From positions 106,585 through 170,584 of the forward strand of contig JBQKKG010000009.1 of the NCBI GenBank assembly GCA_052116865.1: a stretch of 64,000 nt of DNA, read 5' to 3'. The first letter of the stretch is position 1; the number at the start of each line of letters is the position of its first letter. Under the pieces are notes generated by a model, which saw only the letters and a list, made by a program, of their open reading frames with translations, was not told the origin of the DNA and made no database searches. The translations under genes were made by a program, and so were the position numbers. Positions 24,841 through 34,066 of the stretch are shown one piece after another. The DNA is from CAUPWF01 sp963515125 (GTDB taxonomy: Bacteria; Bacillota; Clostridia; Lachnospirales; Lachnospiraceae).

Positions 24841-27576
24841 TTATTCTTTTCCCAAAAGTCCTTTTAATTTTTTTACTGCAATTTTACCTTGGCGATTTAC
24901 CATTTGCTTCACAACCACTGGTTTCATATCTAAGAATTGTACTCCTTCACCGTCATAAACACGTTCTAGCTGAATCGCATCAAATTTACATTTTGTTGTA
25001 CACTGCCCACAACCTACGCACATATATGTATCAACAATCGTTGCCCCACATCCTAGGCAACGTTCCGTTTCTTTTTTCATCTGCTCCTCTGTAAAGATTC
25101 CGCGTAAATCTCGGAAGCTTTCCACCGACTTTTTCTCAGATTTTAATTTCCCAGGAGTTTGGCGAGGCGTATTATCATACTCATCAATAAGCGCTGCCTC
25201 TTTATCTAATTCTTTGTAAAGATGTCGATCACGTCCATAGACCAGACTTTGTCCTGGCTGTACATAGCGATGAATTGAAATTGCCGCTTGTTTGCCAGCT
25301 GCAATTGCGTCAATTGCAAATCTTGGCCCTGTATAAACATCACCACCGGCAAATATATCCTGCTCAGCTGTCTGATAGGTAAATTCATCTGCCTCTATAG
25401 TTCCATTTGGCCTTACCACTGCTTTTGATCCCTTCAAAAGGTCTCCCCAGTAGATTGTCTGACCAACTGAGAATAATACACAATCCGCTTCCACAACTAA
25501 CATCGTTTTTTCTTCATATTGGGGACAGAATTTTCCCTGTTCATCAAATACTGAACTGCATTTCTTAAATTCAATTCCAGTTACTTTTCCATGTTCCGTT
25601 ATTACTCGTTTTGGACCCCAACTATTTTGAATGATAATGTTTTCTTCTTCCGCTTCTTCAATTTCATCATTGGCTGCTGGCATCTGCTCACGGTTTTCCA
25701 AGCAGAATTGCTGTACTGATTCTGCTCCAGCACGCATAGCAGCACGGGATACATCGATAGCAACATTTCCTCCTCCTACAACAACCACTTTGCCTTCTAT
25801 TTTTTTGGTTTCATCTTGGTTCACCATACGAAGGAATTCAATCCCAGACATGACTCCTTTTGCATTTTCTCCATCAAGTCCTACTTTTCGCCCACCTTGT
25901 GCACCAATTGCCATATAGAACGCCTGATATCCCTGACTACGCAATTCATCCAAAGTAATATCTCTGCCAACTTCAATACCTGTTTGAAAGGTAACACCCA
26001 TCTCTTTGATTACTTCAATTTCAGCTTCCACTACATCCTTTTCTAAACGGAAAGCCGGAATCCCCATGGTAAGCATTCCACCTAGTTTTTTCTCTTTCTC
26101 AAATACCGTAATTGTATATCCATCTAACGCAAGATAATAAGCACAGGATAGTCCTGCTGGTCCCGCTCCAATGATTGCAATCTTTTTATCACTGTAATGA
26201 TGACGCTTTTTTGGAACAAAACGATGATCTTCCTCCAATTCTTTTTGAGCAATAAATTTTTTTATTTCATCAATTGCAATTGGTTCATCGATATTTCCAC
26301 GTGTACAAGCATCTTCACATCGGCGGTTACAAATGCGACCGCATACTGCTGGAAGTGGATTCTCCTTTTTTATCAATTCCAAGGCTTCTTTATATTTTCC
26401 TTGCGATGCGAGCTTAATATATCCCTGGACTCCAATATGTGCTGGACAATTTGTCTTACATGGAGCCGTGCCCGTATCTACTACATTTTCGCGATTGATT
26501 CGATAATCTGGATTCCATTTATCTTCCGTCCACTTTGTATCGCGAGGCGTTACTTTTGTTGTAATATCATGAACAACCGGCTTTGCAGAACATAATTTTT
26601 GACCAAGTTTTAATGCATTTACAGGGCAGTGTTCCACGCATTGTCCACATGCCACACATTTTTCTTGATTCACACTTGCAACATAATTGGACCGAACCAT
26701 ATCGTTATTTTTAAACATTCCTGCTGTACGTAAGGACAAACATCCGCAACCACAGCAATTACAAATTGCATGGGTCTTCCCAGGCCCATCTGTGTTGGGT
26801 ATCTGATGCATCAGACCATTTTCCTCTGCACGTCTAATAATTTCAAATGCTTCTTCACGGGTAATTTGACGACCTCTTCCTGTCTTAATATAGTATTCTG
26901 CAGCATGACCCATTTGAATGCACATATCTTCTTTTAGATGTCCGCATCCTTCGCCCATAATTTCCCGATCGGTACGACAGGAGCAATCTGTCACGGTAAA
27001 GATATCATTTTCATTCAAATATTTTGAGACCTCTTCATAGGATACTCTTTTACTATTCCCTTCAATTGCTGTTTCAATCGGAATAACACGCATCAGTCCT
27101 ACGCCTGGTGGAAATGCACCGGAACTTTTAGGTCCCCGCACACGGCCATACGCCTCCATTGCATACCCAATAATAGGATATTTCTTGACATTGTCCGCAT
27201 TATTTACTATCATCTCCATGGTACCTGGAATCCATGTTTCTGCCCAAAATACATCTTCCCCATTCACCGTATTTACAAAGCATACTCCATAAATGGCAAG
27301 TTTCATCAGTTGTTCATAACAGTAGTCTACTGGTTTTTGAAGACGTCCAGCGATCTCTTTTGCACTACGCTTTTCATAGATTCCAAGGCCCATTCCAACT
27401 TCTGCCATATCATCATCTACTCCAGCTTCTAAGATGACATACTCAGGATCATCCCATTGAAAGGCCCCTTTAGAACCTGGCTTTTTACGTCCCAGATAAT
27501 TGGCAAGTGCCATGACTTTTGAGTTATATTTACACTCATACCATTCTGGAAATATCATCTTTGTAAGATCTTTCAT
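24841..27576 (-). CDS. 911-aa multi-cofactor Fe-S/FAD oxidoreductase (GltD-like)
   Basis: Start at 27576 follows AAGGAGGAAA. Domains: about 1-290, winged-helix-like and cysteine-rich region ending CNCCGCGC; about 300-320, one [4Fe-4S] motif (CVACGQCVEHCP); about 375-450, GltD-type N-terminal Fe-S domain (CKTNCP, CGRICNRRCEDAC); about 460-800, FAD/NAD(P) domains (IIGAGPAGLSCAYYL, VVGGGNVAIDVSRAA); C-terminal CLGCG and CVGCGQCTTKC. NAD(P)H-dependent electron transfer is likely; acceptor unknown. It is between hypA and hypB, which suggests a role with a nickel enzyme or its maturation. Multi-domain order not matched to a named enzyme. Confidence 0.75.
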   Translation of the reverse strand: MKDLTKMIFPEWYECKYNSKVMALANYLGRKKPGSKGAFQWDDPEYVILEAGVDDDMAEVGMGLGIYEKRSAKEIAGRLQKPVDYCYEQLMKLAIYGVCFVNTVNGEDVFWAETWIPGTMEMIVNNADNVKKYPIIGYAMEAYGRVRGPKSSGAFPPGVGLMRVIPIETAIEGNSKRVSYEEVSKYLNENDIFTVTDCSCRTDREIMGEGCGHLKEDMCIQMGHAAEYYIKTGRGRQITREEAFEIIRRAEENGLMHQIPNTDGPGKTHAICNCCGCGCLSLRTAGMFKNNDMVRSNYVASVNQEKCVACGQCVEHCPVNALKLGQKLCSAKPVVHDITTKVTPRDTKWTEDKWNPDYRINRENVVDTGTAPCKTNCPAHIGVQGYIKLASQGKYKEALELIKKENPLPAVCGRICNRRCEDACTRGNIDEPIAIDEIKKFIAQKELEEDHRFVPKKRHHYSDKKIAIIGAGPAGLSCAYYLALDGYTITVFEKEKKLGGMLTMGIPAFRLEKDVVEAEIEVIKEMGVTFQTGIEVGRDITLDELRSQGYQAFYMAIGAQGGRKVGLDGENAKGVMSGIEFLRMVNQDETKKIEGKVVVVGGGNVAIDVSRAAMRAGAESVQQFCLENREQMPAANDEIEEAEEENIIIQNSWGPKRVITEHGKVTGIEFKKCSSVFDEQGKFCPQYEEKTMLVVEADCVLFSVGQTIYWGDLLKGSKAVVRPNGTIEADEFTYQTAEQDIFAGGDVYTGPRFAIDAIAAGKQAAISIHRYVQPGQSLVYGRDRHLYKELDKEAALIDEYDNTPRQTPGKLKSEKKSVESFRDLRGIFTEEQMKKETERCLGCGATIVDTYMCVGCGQCTTKCKFDAIQLERVYDGEGVQFLDMKPVVVKQMVNRQGKIAVKKLKGLLGKE

Positions 27577-27590
27577 CCTATTTCCTCCTT

Positions 27591-28277
27591 CTACTTTGAT
27601 ACTGATTCGCCCTCGTTCCACTCTTTTACTTCTGTACGAAGCCATTGTGCCCATTCTTCTATCCCTTCTCCGGTCCTTGCAGAGATTGGTATAATTTTTA
27701 TATTAGGATTTAATTTTTTTACATACTTTGTACAAGCTTCTAAATCAAAATCAAAGTATGGAAGTACGTCTATTTTATTAATCAGTAATACATCACAAAT
27801 GGAAAACATAAGTGGATACTTTAATGGCTTGTCATCCCCCTCAGGGACACTTAGAATCATAGCGTTTTTTGAAGATCCAGTATCAAATTCTGCGGGACAA
27901 ACTAAATTCCCTACGTTCTCCAGAATTGCAAGGTCCATTTGATCCGTTCCCAGTCCTTCCAGCCCTTGCTTTGTCATGTCTGCATCTAAGTGGCACATGC
28001 CCCCAGTGTGGAGTTGAATTACCTTTACTCCCGTGTGAGAAATGGTCTGGGCATCTACGTCTGAGTCAATATCTGCCTCCATAATCCCCATGCTCATCTC
28101 CTCCTTTAACATTGGAATTGTCTTTGTTAAGGTCGTCGTTTTTCCGGAACCTGGCGATGACATTAGGTTTAATAAAAATGTATGTTCTTTCTTTAGTTTG
28201 GCTCTTAATAAATCTGCCTGCTTTTGATTATCATCAAATACGCTTTGTTTGATTTCTAATATTTTAAATTCACGCAT
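27591..28277 (-). CDS. hypB: hydrogenase/urease-type nickel incorporation GTPase HypB
   Basis: 228-aa SIMIBI GTPase. P-loop SSPGSGKTTT (about residues 40-49), metal/switch motif HTGGMCHLDADM (about 90-101), ENVGNLVCPAEFD, and base-recognition NKID (about 166-169). It lacks the histidine-rich N-terminal stretch and the CxxCGC motif of E. coli HypB, so it is a non-storage form. AAGGAGA precedes the ATG. Works with HypA to deliver nickel. Sits between the membrane protein and the large oxidoreductase. Confidence 0.92.
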   Translation of the reverse strand: MREFKILEIKQSVFDDNQKQADLLRAKLKKEHTFLLNLMSSPGSGKTTTLTKTIPMLKEEMSMGIMEADIDSDVDAQTISHTGVKVIQLHTGGMCHLDADMTKQGLEGLGTDQMDLAILENVGNLVCPAEFDTGSSKNAMILSVPEGDDKPLKYPLMFSICDVLLINKIDVLPYFDFDLEACTKYVKKLNPNIKIIPISARTGEGIEEWAQWLRTEVKEWNEGESVSK

Positions 28278-28288
28278 ATCAGTTCTCC

Positions 28289-29344
28289 TTATTCTGCTAA
28301 TTGTTTTACTTCCTGATATTTGGACAAATCACTATATAGTTCTTGCTTATATGGGTTTTTCCTTGTCTTTTTAATCTTATAAATCATATAGACAAACACT
28401 GCGATATTGGCAGCTAACGCTAAAAAGCTAGCAATAAATAGTACGGACGTATTTGGAGTTGCAGACGCTACCGTATAGATTCCTTCTTTTACATTTACCG
28501 TTAATCCATCTGCCGATACCAGCCCCTCTTTTACGGCTGCTGCTGCGATGTTGTGACTAGATATGGAATGCACCATGAATCTTCCGGCATCTTGGAACAG
28601 TGGAAATGTCTGAGCAAACATACACCATAATGCAAGTGTCTGAGCTCGGTGTTGTAACCAAGCACCTTTTCCTACTGTGAATGCACAAATAGTTGGCGCC
28701 AATAATAAAGCAACCCCACAGTACCATGCATGTGTAGGTAAACAATTATATGTATAAGCAAAATTCCATAGATCATACGCTATAATCCAGAACCACATCA
28801 TATCCGGCCATAACATATCTTTACTTTTATCTTTATTTGTTTGCTTACGTATGCAAATCCCAAACCAGCCTGTAATGGTGATTATATTAAGTATCCCTGC
28901 AATCGCATTCATATAGTTCCAAGAACCCCCGATATAGTACTGTAGTTGATTGCTCATATATTCCACTGTTGGTTTTGTATAATGAATTCCTACTTCAAAG
29001 TCTCTTGCTACCGCTTCACAAATATTAATTGCTAAAATAAGTGGTGGGAAACAAAGTAGCCATTTCTTAGAATTTGCACCTTTTATATGACGAATACACC
29101 AAAAACCAATGCATCCCGCCGTAGAAGAGTACACCTTGGCTAGATGGAACCAATCCATATACGTTGTCCCTCGTAAAACAGTAACCCATAAAATGGTTAA
29201 CACAATTGGAAGTATTACAAAGCATCCAAATCCAATCCACTTAAATCTTCGTGTAACCTCATTTAATCCAAATAACATAAGAAAAACAACTAACCATACC
29301 AACCACACTAAAGTAGTTGACACACCCTCTGCAAAAACAAACAC
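28289..29344 (-). CDS. polytopic membrane protein, DUF5692-like
   Basis: 351-aa membrane protein with about nine helices and many Trp, His, Tyr residues in loops. The family recalls DUF5692, but I hold this loosely. GTG at 29344 is chosen: AGGAGG lies six bases before it, while GTG 29353 would overlap that site. First gene of an operon with hypB, the 911-aa oxidoreductase, hypA and the nickel/cobalt transporter; a FadR-type operator lies 38 bp upstream. Function unknown; a membrane redox or transport role is only inferred from context. Confidence 0.6.
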   Translation of the reverse strand: MFVFAEGVSTTLVWLVWLVVFLMLFGLNEVTRRFKWIGFGCFVILPIVLTILWVTVLRGTTYMDWFHLAKVYSSTAGCIGFWCIRHIKGANSKKWLLCFPPLILAINICEAVARDFEVGIHYTKPTVEYMSNQLQYYIGGSWNYMNAIAGILNIITITGWFGICIRKQTNKDKSKDMLWPDMMWFWIIAYDLWNFAYTYNCLPTHAWYCGVALLLAPTICAFTVGKGAWLQHRAQTLALWCMFAQTFPLFQDAGRFMVHSISSHNIAAAAVKEGLVSADGLTVNVKEGIYTVASATPNTSVLFIASFLALAANIAVFVYMIYKIKKTRKNPYKQELYSDLSKYQEVKQLAE

Positions 29345-29381
29345 ACAAAACACCTCCTATTTTCATTCCTCTTTGTTTTAT

Positions 29382-29394
29382 CTGGTTATACCAG
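29382..29394. promoter_or_regulatory. FadR/GntR operator, copy 1 (Ni operon side)
   Basis: CTGGTTATACCAG, perfect palindrome matching the TGGTNNNACCA pattern of FadR-subfamily operators, just upstream of the membrane-protein/hypB operon. Confidence 0.65.
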
Positions 29395-29544
29395 ATTTTT
29401 TTGTTTTATATTCTTGTCAAAACTTTAACATAATCATTGTTTAAAGTCAATATTTATTGTTTAAAATGCATTATTTATATTATTTTTATGTTGCTTTTTT
29501 GTAAATATTACATTATACTATACTTATATTATTTTTGTGGTATG

Positions 29545-29555
29545 TGGTTATACCA
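29545..29555. promoter_or_regulatory. FadR/GntR operator, copy 2 (regulator side)
   Basis: TGGTTATACCA, identical core to copy 1, 29 bp before the regulator's start codon; suggests autoregulation plus control of the divergent operon. Confidence 0.65.
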
Positions 29556-29583
29556 AATTCAGTTAAAGGAGTTGATTCTAGAC

Positions 29584-30288
29584 ATGGAATTTTCAAAATT
29601 ATCTGCACCATCATTAAAAGAACTATTTGTACAAGAATTAGAAACTATGATTTTATCGGGGAACTTAAGTGTTGGCGAGAAGCTGCCACCAGAGCGAGAA
29701 TTGGCACAATCTATGCAAGTAAGCCGCGCAGTTGTAAACGGGGGGATTTCTGAGCTTGCGAAGAAAGGATTCTTAACGATTAAACCTAGAATGGGTACGT
29801 TTGTAGCAGATTATCGTAGAACTGGAACATTAGAGACTTTAATTTCAATTATGAATTATAATGGAGGTGTTTTACGAGATTCCGAAGTACGTTCTATTTT
29901 GGAAGTGCGTATTGCATTAGACACTTTAGCTATTGAATTAGCCGTTCCTCATATGTCAGATGATGATATTCTATTGTTAAAAGATATCATTGAACAGATT
30001 CAACACGCCCAAACACCTAAAGAAGCGTCAGAAATAGCATTTCATTTCCAACATGAACTAGCAATGTTTTCAGGCAATGCACTGCTGCCACTTATCTTTC
30101 ATTCTTTTAAAGTACCTTGCTTATCCCTTTGGGAAAGATTTTGCCGACTATATGGTATGAAAGCCTTATATGAAAATACCATTCCTATCTACCATTTTAT
30201 AGAAACCAGAAATGTAGAAGGGGCCACTTCGTACATTCGAGATTCTATTCAAGATAGTATTGATGGTAAAAAAGAAATTTATTTTTAA
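29584..30288 (+). CDS. FadR-subfamily GntR transcriptional regulator
   Basis: 234-aa regulator. N-terminal winged helix (about residues 10-70: LPPERELAQSMQVSR, then MGTFVAD), C-terminal FCD-like all-helical domain with a metal/ligand-type histidine pattern (FHFQHELAMFSGN). Start at ATG 29584 after AAAGGAG; the frame is open further upstream without a good ribosome site. It is divergent from the nickel/HypAB operon and two identical TGGTTATACCA palindromes lie between them, so it very probably regulates that operon and itself. Ligand unknown; FadR relatives sense carboxylic acids. Confidence 0.88.
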   Translation: MEFSKLSAPSLKELFVQELETMILSGNLSVGEKLPPERELAQSMQVSRAVVNGGISELAKKGFLTIKPRMGTFVADYRRTGTLETLISIMNYNGGVLRDSEVRSILEVRIALDTLAIELAVPHMSDDDILLLKDIIEQIQHAQTPKEASEIAFHFQHELAMFSGNALLPLIFHSFKVPCLSLWERFCRLYGMKALYENTIPIYHFIETRNVEGATSYIRDSIQDSIDGKKEIYF

Positions 30289-30344
30289 AAATTATATTTA
30301 AAATATATATATTCCTTTATTGTTTAAAAAGATAGCAAAAAAAC

Positions 30345-30376
30345 CAAAGGTGGAGCGTTGTGCTTAACCACCTTTG
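30345..30376. terminator. shared hairpin terminator
   Basis: 9-bp stem CAAAGGTGG/CCACCTTTG (30345-30353 with 30368-30376). The minus strand has a T-run after it, ending the GGDEF transcript; the rightward regulator transcript may also stop here. Confidence 0.75.
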
Positions 30377-30407
30377 ATTTCCATATATCAGAGAAATCAT
30401 CAAATTT

Positions 30408-31505
30408 TTATAATGAATGAACGACATAACAACCTTTCCCTGCATTCTTAGCTTCATATAGGCATTTGTCACTGTTTTTGTAAAGTTGTTCATAATCTAA
30501 TGTACTTTTATCAAATATAGAGCAGCCCAAACTTGCACTTAAGGCAATCTCTTTTATATTACCTATTTTGTATTCCCTTAATTCCTTTAGTAGTTGTGCC
30601 AAACGCATCTTGCATTGCTTTTGATCTACAAGTCCTACTGAATAAACAATAAATTCATCTCCACCTAATCGTAAGAAAATATCATTTTTGGAAAAACAGT
30701 TTCTAATTACACTAGTACTTTTTCTTATTACAAGATCACCACACATATGCCCATATTTATCATTCACCTGTTTCAGATTATCAATATCAATAATTATAAA
30801 TGCACCATATACTTTTTGATCAAGTAATTGCATGATTTTATCTTTTCCAACACTCCTATTATAGAAACCTGTCATTAGATCTATCTCTGATTTATTCCTA
30901 TATTTCACAAAGTTTTCCACACAATCGATTCTATCATTTAATATAAAAATATTTACACCTATCCCTAGACAATAAAATGCCAATAAATCAATAAAATCGG
31001 CGATAAACATTTCATATGTTTTAGCCTTATAACAACACACACCATATAATACAGCTATACATGTTATATAAAGAATAATTCTCCAAGGCTTATCTAATAT
31101 GAATAATGTTAATACACATATAAAAACCATAATTGTAATAGATGGTTCTGATCTATCTAAAAATGTCCCCATTAAAATTCCCATTATCATTAAAGGTGTT
31201 AAAGCCAAATAAAAAGAAAGCGTTATATAATTCATATGTTTATACAAGTAGCATTTTGCTAGTATAATTAAAAAGATAAAATACAAGAATATAATTAAAA
31301 ATTCAGTATTAAACGTTACAATGTTAGATAGAATCTGCCCCACTAAAACAACAGAAATTGAAATAAATGTTCCTACTATTGAAAACCCTACAAAACTATT
31401 ATAATTTCTTACTTCTATCTCATCCTTATACAAGTCCACCTTTGAAACCAAAATTTTTTCTTTTATCATTTTTACTAAATCTGGCTTTCCTTTTGATAAC
31501 TTCAT
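30408..31505 (-). CDS. membrane-bound diguanylate cyclase (GGDEF)
   Basis: 365-aa protein: cytoplasmic N-terminus, six or so helices (about residues 35-200), then a GGDEF domain with the intact LGGDEF active-site motif (about 291) and the usual MTGFYNRS start. It should make cyclic di-GMP from GTP. No EAL domain and no clear RxxD inhibitory site noted. Start at ATG 31505 after TGAGG. An independent gene next to a second GGDEF gene transcribed in the same direction. Confidence 0.88.
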   Translation of the reverse strand: MKLSKGKPDLVKMIKEKILVSKVDLYKDEIEVRNYNSFVGFSIVGTFISISVVLVGQILSNIVTFNTEFLIIFLYFIFLIILAKCYLYKHMNYITLSFYLALTPLMIMGILMGTFLDRSEPSITIMVFICVLTLFILDKPWRIILYITCIAVLYGVCCYKAKTYEMFIADFIDLLAFYCLGIGVNIFILNDRIDCVENFVKYRNKSEIDLMTGFYNRSVGKDKIMQLLDQKVYGAFIIIDIDNLKQVNDKYGHMCGDLVIRKSTSVIRNCFSKNDIFLRLGGDEFIVYSVGLVDQKQCKMRLAQLLKELREYKIGNIKEIALSASLGCSIFDKSTLDYEQLYKNSDKCLYEAKNAGKGCYVVHSL

Positions 31506-31614
31506 GTTTTTCCTCATCTCAATACAAAATTGTAATCCATACACAAATGCATGACTTTATAGCTATAAAAAGTATACCATAATTAATAATATCATTATAG
31601 ATTTTAACCTAATT

Positions 31615-32460
31615 TTATTTTACTTGATTCCTCCCATTACTTTTTGCCTGATATAAGCGCTTATCAACTTCATCTAAAATGGTATCGCACGTATGCATGG
31701 TTGTAACCGTATTAATTGTATAAACCCCAATACTACAAGTGATTTTTAAGGTTTGATCACGATATGATACCGTCTTTTTTTCATTTGATATCCTAATTTG
31801 CTCTGCTATACTTTTAGCTTCTTTAGCATCGGTATCCATGAGACACATTAAAAATTCATCGCCCCCGTAACGAGCAACCCAATCTCCACCATGTTCTATA
31901 TAACCTTGAAGTCCCTTTGCAAAGTGTGACAATAGATAATCCCCTGCTGCATGTCCATACATATCATTTACATCTTTAAAAAAATCAATGTCGATAAAGA
32001 TAATAGATAGAGATATTTTATTCTTAGAGCAGATACTTATAGCTTTAGGTAATGCCGAATTAATATATCTTCTATTATAGATTCCTGTTAATTCATCTGT
32101 AATAGAAAGTTGGTACTCATTTTCTAACATTTTTATTTGAAGTGAATGTTTTTCATTATCGGTAATATTTGCAATGCATTCTAAAATATATTTTTTGTCT
32201 TGAATAAAAATAGGTAGTACAGCAAACAGTAATAATTGGCAATTACTCTGTAAGACCTTATAGGTTACTCCATCCTGTTGGATACAGCTTTTATATTCAT
32301 TTTGAAGATTTTTATAATTTAGTTCCAAAAGGTAAGAGGTATAGGGGCTTGTTGAAAATTCAGAAATTATTTCATGACTATCCATTTCTAGCAAGCGAAT
32401 ACAATTAAAAATATTTTTCATAAGGGATAAATCCTGTATTCCATCCAGAATATTTTTCAT
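31615..32460 (-). CDS. diguanylate cyclase with PAS-like sensor
   Basis: 281-aa soluble protein. Residues about 1-115 are a PAS-like domain (MKNIFNCIRLLEMDSHEII..., ILECIANITD) joined by a short coiled coil to a GGDEF domain with LTGIYNRRY and YGGDEF. It should be an active cyclic di-GMP synthase. No membrane segments. AAAGGAAA precedes the ATG. Pairs with the upstream-numbered neighbour as a second c-di-GMP source; sensory input unknown. Confidence 0.88.
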   Translation of the reverse strand: MKNILDGIQDLSLMKNIFNCIRLLEMDSHEIISEFSTSPYTSYLLELNYKNLQNEYKSCIQQDGVTYKVLQSNCQLLLFAVLPIFIQDKKYILECIANITDNEKHSLQIKMLENEYQLSITDELTGIYNRRYINSALPKAISICSKNKISLSIIFIDIDFFKDVNDMYGHAAGDYLLSHFAKGLQGYIEHGGDWVARYGGDEFLMCLMDTDAKEAKSIAEQIRISNEKKTVSYRDQTLKITCSIGVYTINTVTTMHTCDTILDEVDKRLYQAKSNGRNQVK

Positions 32461-32686
32461 TCAATTTCCTTTCCTATTTTATCATATGGCCTTAAATGTC
32501 TCACAGTATCTCGCATCTAACTTTTCAATCCTATTGATAGAAAAGTAATTTTACACCACATATTTTTTTATTTACTTACATATAATATTACTTACATTAT
32601 ATACTATTAGATTAACTTATTCAATGTCTTGCAGCTTATTTCTTTAGCTGTTAGCTTATATTAAAATTGTACTAAGAGGTATTATT

Positions 32687-33016
32687 ATGAAAAAAGAATT
32701 AGATATTATGATTGGGCAACGTGTCCGTATAAAAAGAGAAGAACGAAAACTAAGTCGTGAAAAACTTGCAGAATGTATAGATATTTCTCCTCAATTTCTA
32801 GCGCAAATTGAATTTGGAAGAAGAGGAATGTCTTCTGCTACGTTGTATAAAATCTGTAGTGCGTTAGGATCCTCAGCTGATTACATCGTATTAGGTAAAG
32901 ATGGTACCAATGATTTAACTACATTGTATAAAATGCTATCAAATCTCGATGCAAAATATCTCCCATATGTTGAGGAACTGATCAAAACATTTATTTTAGC
33001 AATTCATAAAGAATAA
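32687..33016 (+). CDS. XRE-family HTH regulator
   Basis: 109-aa DNA-binding protein. The Cro/C1-type helix-turn-helix spans about residues 10-66 (IGQRVRIKREERKLSREKLAE, ISPQFLAQIEFGRRGMS). The C-terminal ~40 residues form a short helical tail. AAGAGG precedes the ATG. A perfect 16-bp stem terminator follows at once, so it is monocistronic. Target unknown. Confidence 0.85.
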   Translation: MKKELDIMIGQRVRIKREERKLSREKLAECIDISPQFLAQIEFGRRGMSSATLYKICSALGSSADYIVLGKDGTNDLTTLYKMLSNLDAKYLPYVEELIKTFILAIHKE

Positions 33017-33050
33017 CACCATGGTCAACAGAATTTGACCATGGTGTTAT
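33013..33050 (+). terminator. terminator of the XRE gene
   Basis: Perfect 16-bp stem (33013-33028 with 33035-33050), loop CAGAAT, then TTTATATA. It overlaps the stop codon. Confidence 0.85.
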
Positions 33051-33221
33051 TTTATATAGATAATTTATTCTAACATTCTATTTTAATCATTCAACAATAC
33101 TATATACATTAATTTTTTAACGTTTATCGTTAATTTTATATTGACTATCATAATTACGTGTGCTATGTTAAGACTATAAAAATAATAAAATCAAAGGTTC
33201 AATTGCTTAAGGAGGATTATT

Positions 33222-33791
33222 ATGAACAAGGAAAAATCTTTAGATGGGACTGGACAGTCACACTCCCAAAGTAGTATGTTTTTTTTATATGTCATTGCAG
33301 TATGTAGCATTATAAATATTATGATTAGTATCATAAATATGATCTACCTAGGATTTCAGCCAACATCAGAAATTCAAATTACACATATGGCAAATGATTA
33401 TTATTATCTTGACTTTTTCATTGGGAGTGGAACTTCAATTATTGGTAACGTAATTGGGGGCATGACTGTGATTAATCCAAAAGTATTTAGTATTGCCTTT
33501 ATCATACAACAATTAATTATGGTCGATATTCCATTTCTACTTGTACTAAATTACCTTAGAAAAATGATAAAAGCGATTGGAGCATCCTATTCTGCATTCA
33601 TACCTGAATCAGTGATGTATACAAAAAAAGCCGGCAACATTTTATTCATAGTTGGAATGATTGGTTTTTTCATTGGGGGACTTGGAGGCTCTGCTTTAAT
33701 ATGGGTCTTTGCCGGCACCATTTTATTGTTGTTTTCTAGTATCTTTAAAAGAGGCTGTTCCTTGCAACAAGATGTTGACGAAACAATATAA
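33222..33791 (+). CDS. DUF2975-like membrane protein
   Basis: 189-aa protein with four predicted helices (about residues 20-45, 65-85, 100-120 and 140-175). Layout and the directly following 72-aa YozG-like regulator match the common DUF2975-YozG pair of Firmicutes. AAGGAGG precedes the ATG. Function unknown; such pairs behave as a membrane protein plus its own regulator. Confidence 0.7.
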   Translation: MNKEKSLDGTGQSHSQSSMFFLYVIAVCSIINIMISIINMIYLGFQPTSEIQITHMANDYYYLDFFIGSGTSIIGNVIGGMTVINPKVFSIAFIIQQLIMVDIPFLLVLNYLRKMIKAIGASYSAFIPESVMYTKKAGNILFIVGMIGFFIGGLGGSALIWVFAGTILLLFSSIFKRGCSLQQDVDETI

Positions 33792-33805
33792 CGGAGGATA
33801 AGTAT

Positions 33806-34024
33806 ATGCCAATAATATTAAGACTTGATCGTGTTATGGTAGATAAAAAAATATCGTTAAACGAACTAGCAGAAAAAGTGGGTATTTCTAATGTAAATCT
33901 TTCTAATATAAAAACAGGAAAAGTGAAAGCCATTCGTTTCTCTACATTAGAAGCCATATGCAATGCATTGGAATGTCAACCAGGTGATATCCTGGAATTC
34001 CAAAAAGAGGAATCCAACTCATAG
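33806..34024 (+). CDS. YozG-like XRE-family HTH regulator
   Basis: 72-aa protein consisting of one helix-turn-helix: LNELAEKVGISNVNLSNIKTG, then LEAICNALECQPGDILEF. This form (short, ending QPGDILE) is the YozG/Cro-like group that accompanies DUF2975 proteins. CGGAGG lies before the ATG, 14 bp after the DUF2975-like gene, so the two are one operon. Confidence 0.85.
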   Translation: MPIILRLDRVMVDKKISLNELAEKVGISNVNLSNIKTGKVKAIRFSTLEAICNALECQPGDILEFQKEESNS

Positions 34025-34048
34025 TTCACTCTCATTTAATGCTATTAA

Positions 34049-34066
34049 AAGGGGCTGTCGCACTAG
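34049..34066 (+). repeat. 18-bp inverted repeat, left copy (IS-like end)
   Basis: AAGGGGCTGTCGCACTAG; the exact reverse complement is at 37663-37680. GGGGCTGTCGCA is typical of IS1182-family ends. It lies about 125 bp beyond the transposase C-terminus and forms a hairpin with sequence to 34098 ending TTTTTT, so it can also act as a terminator for the preceding rightward genes. Confidence 0.7.

Noticed and set aside
27577..27654. Longer start for the 911-aa oxidoreductase (26 more residues)
   Set aside because: The extension lies inside hypB in another frame and lacks a ribosome site; AAGGAGG is just before ATG 27576.
30345..30376. Small RNA gene between the FadR regulator and the GGDEF gene
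   Set aside because: Only a simple terminator hairpin is seen; no promoter within the short gap.
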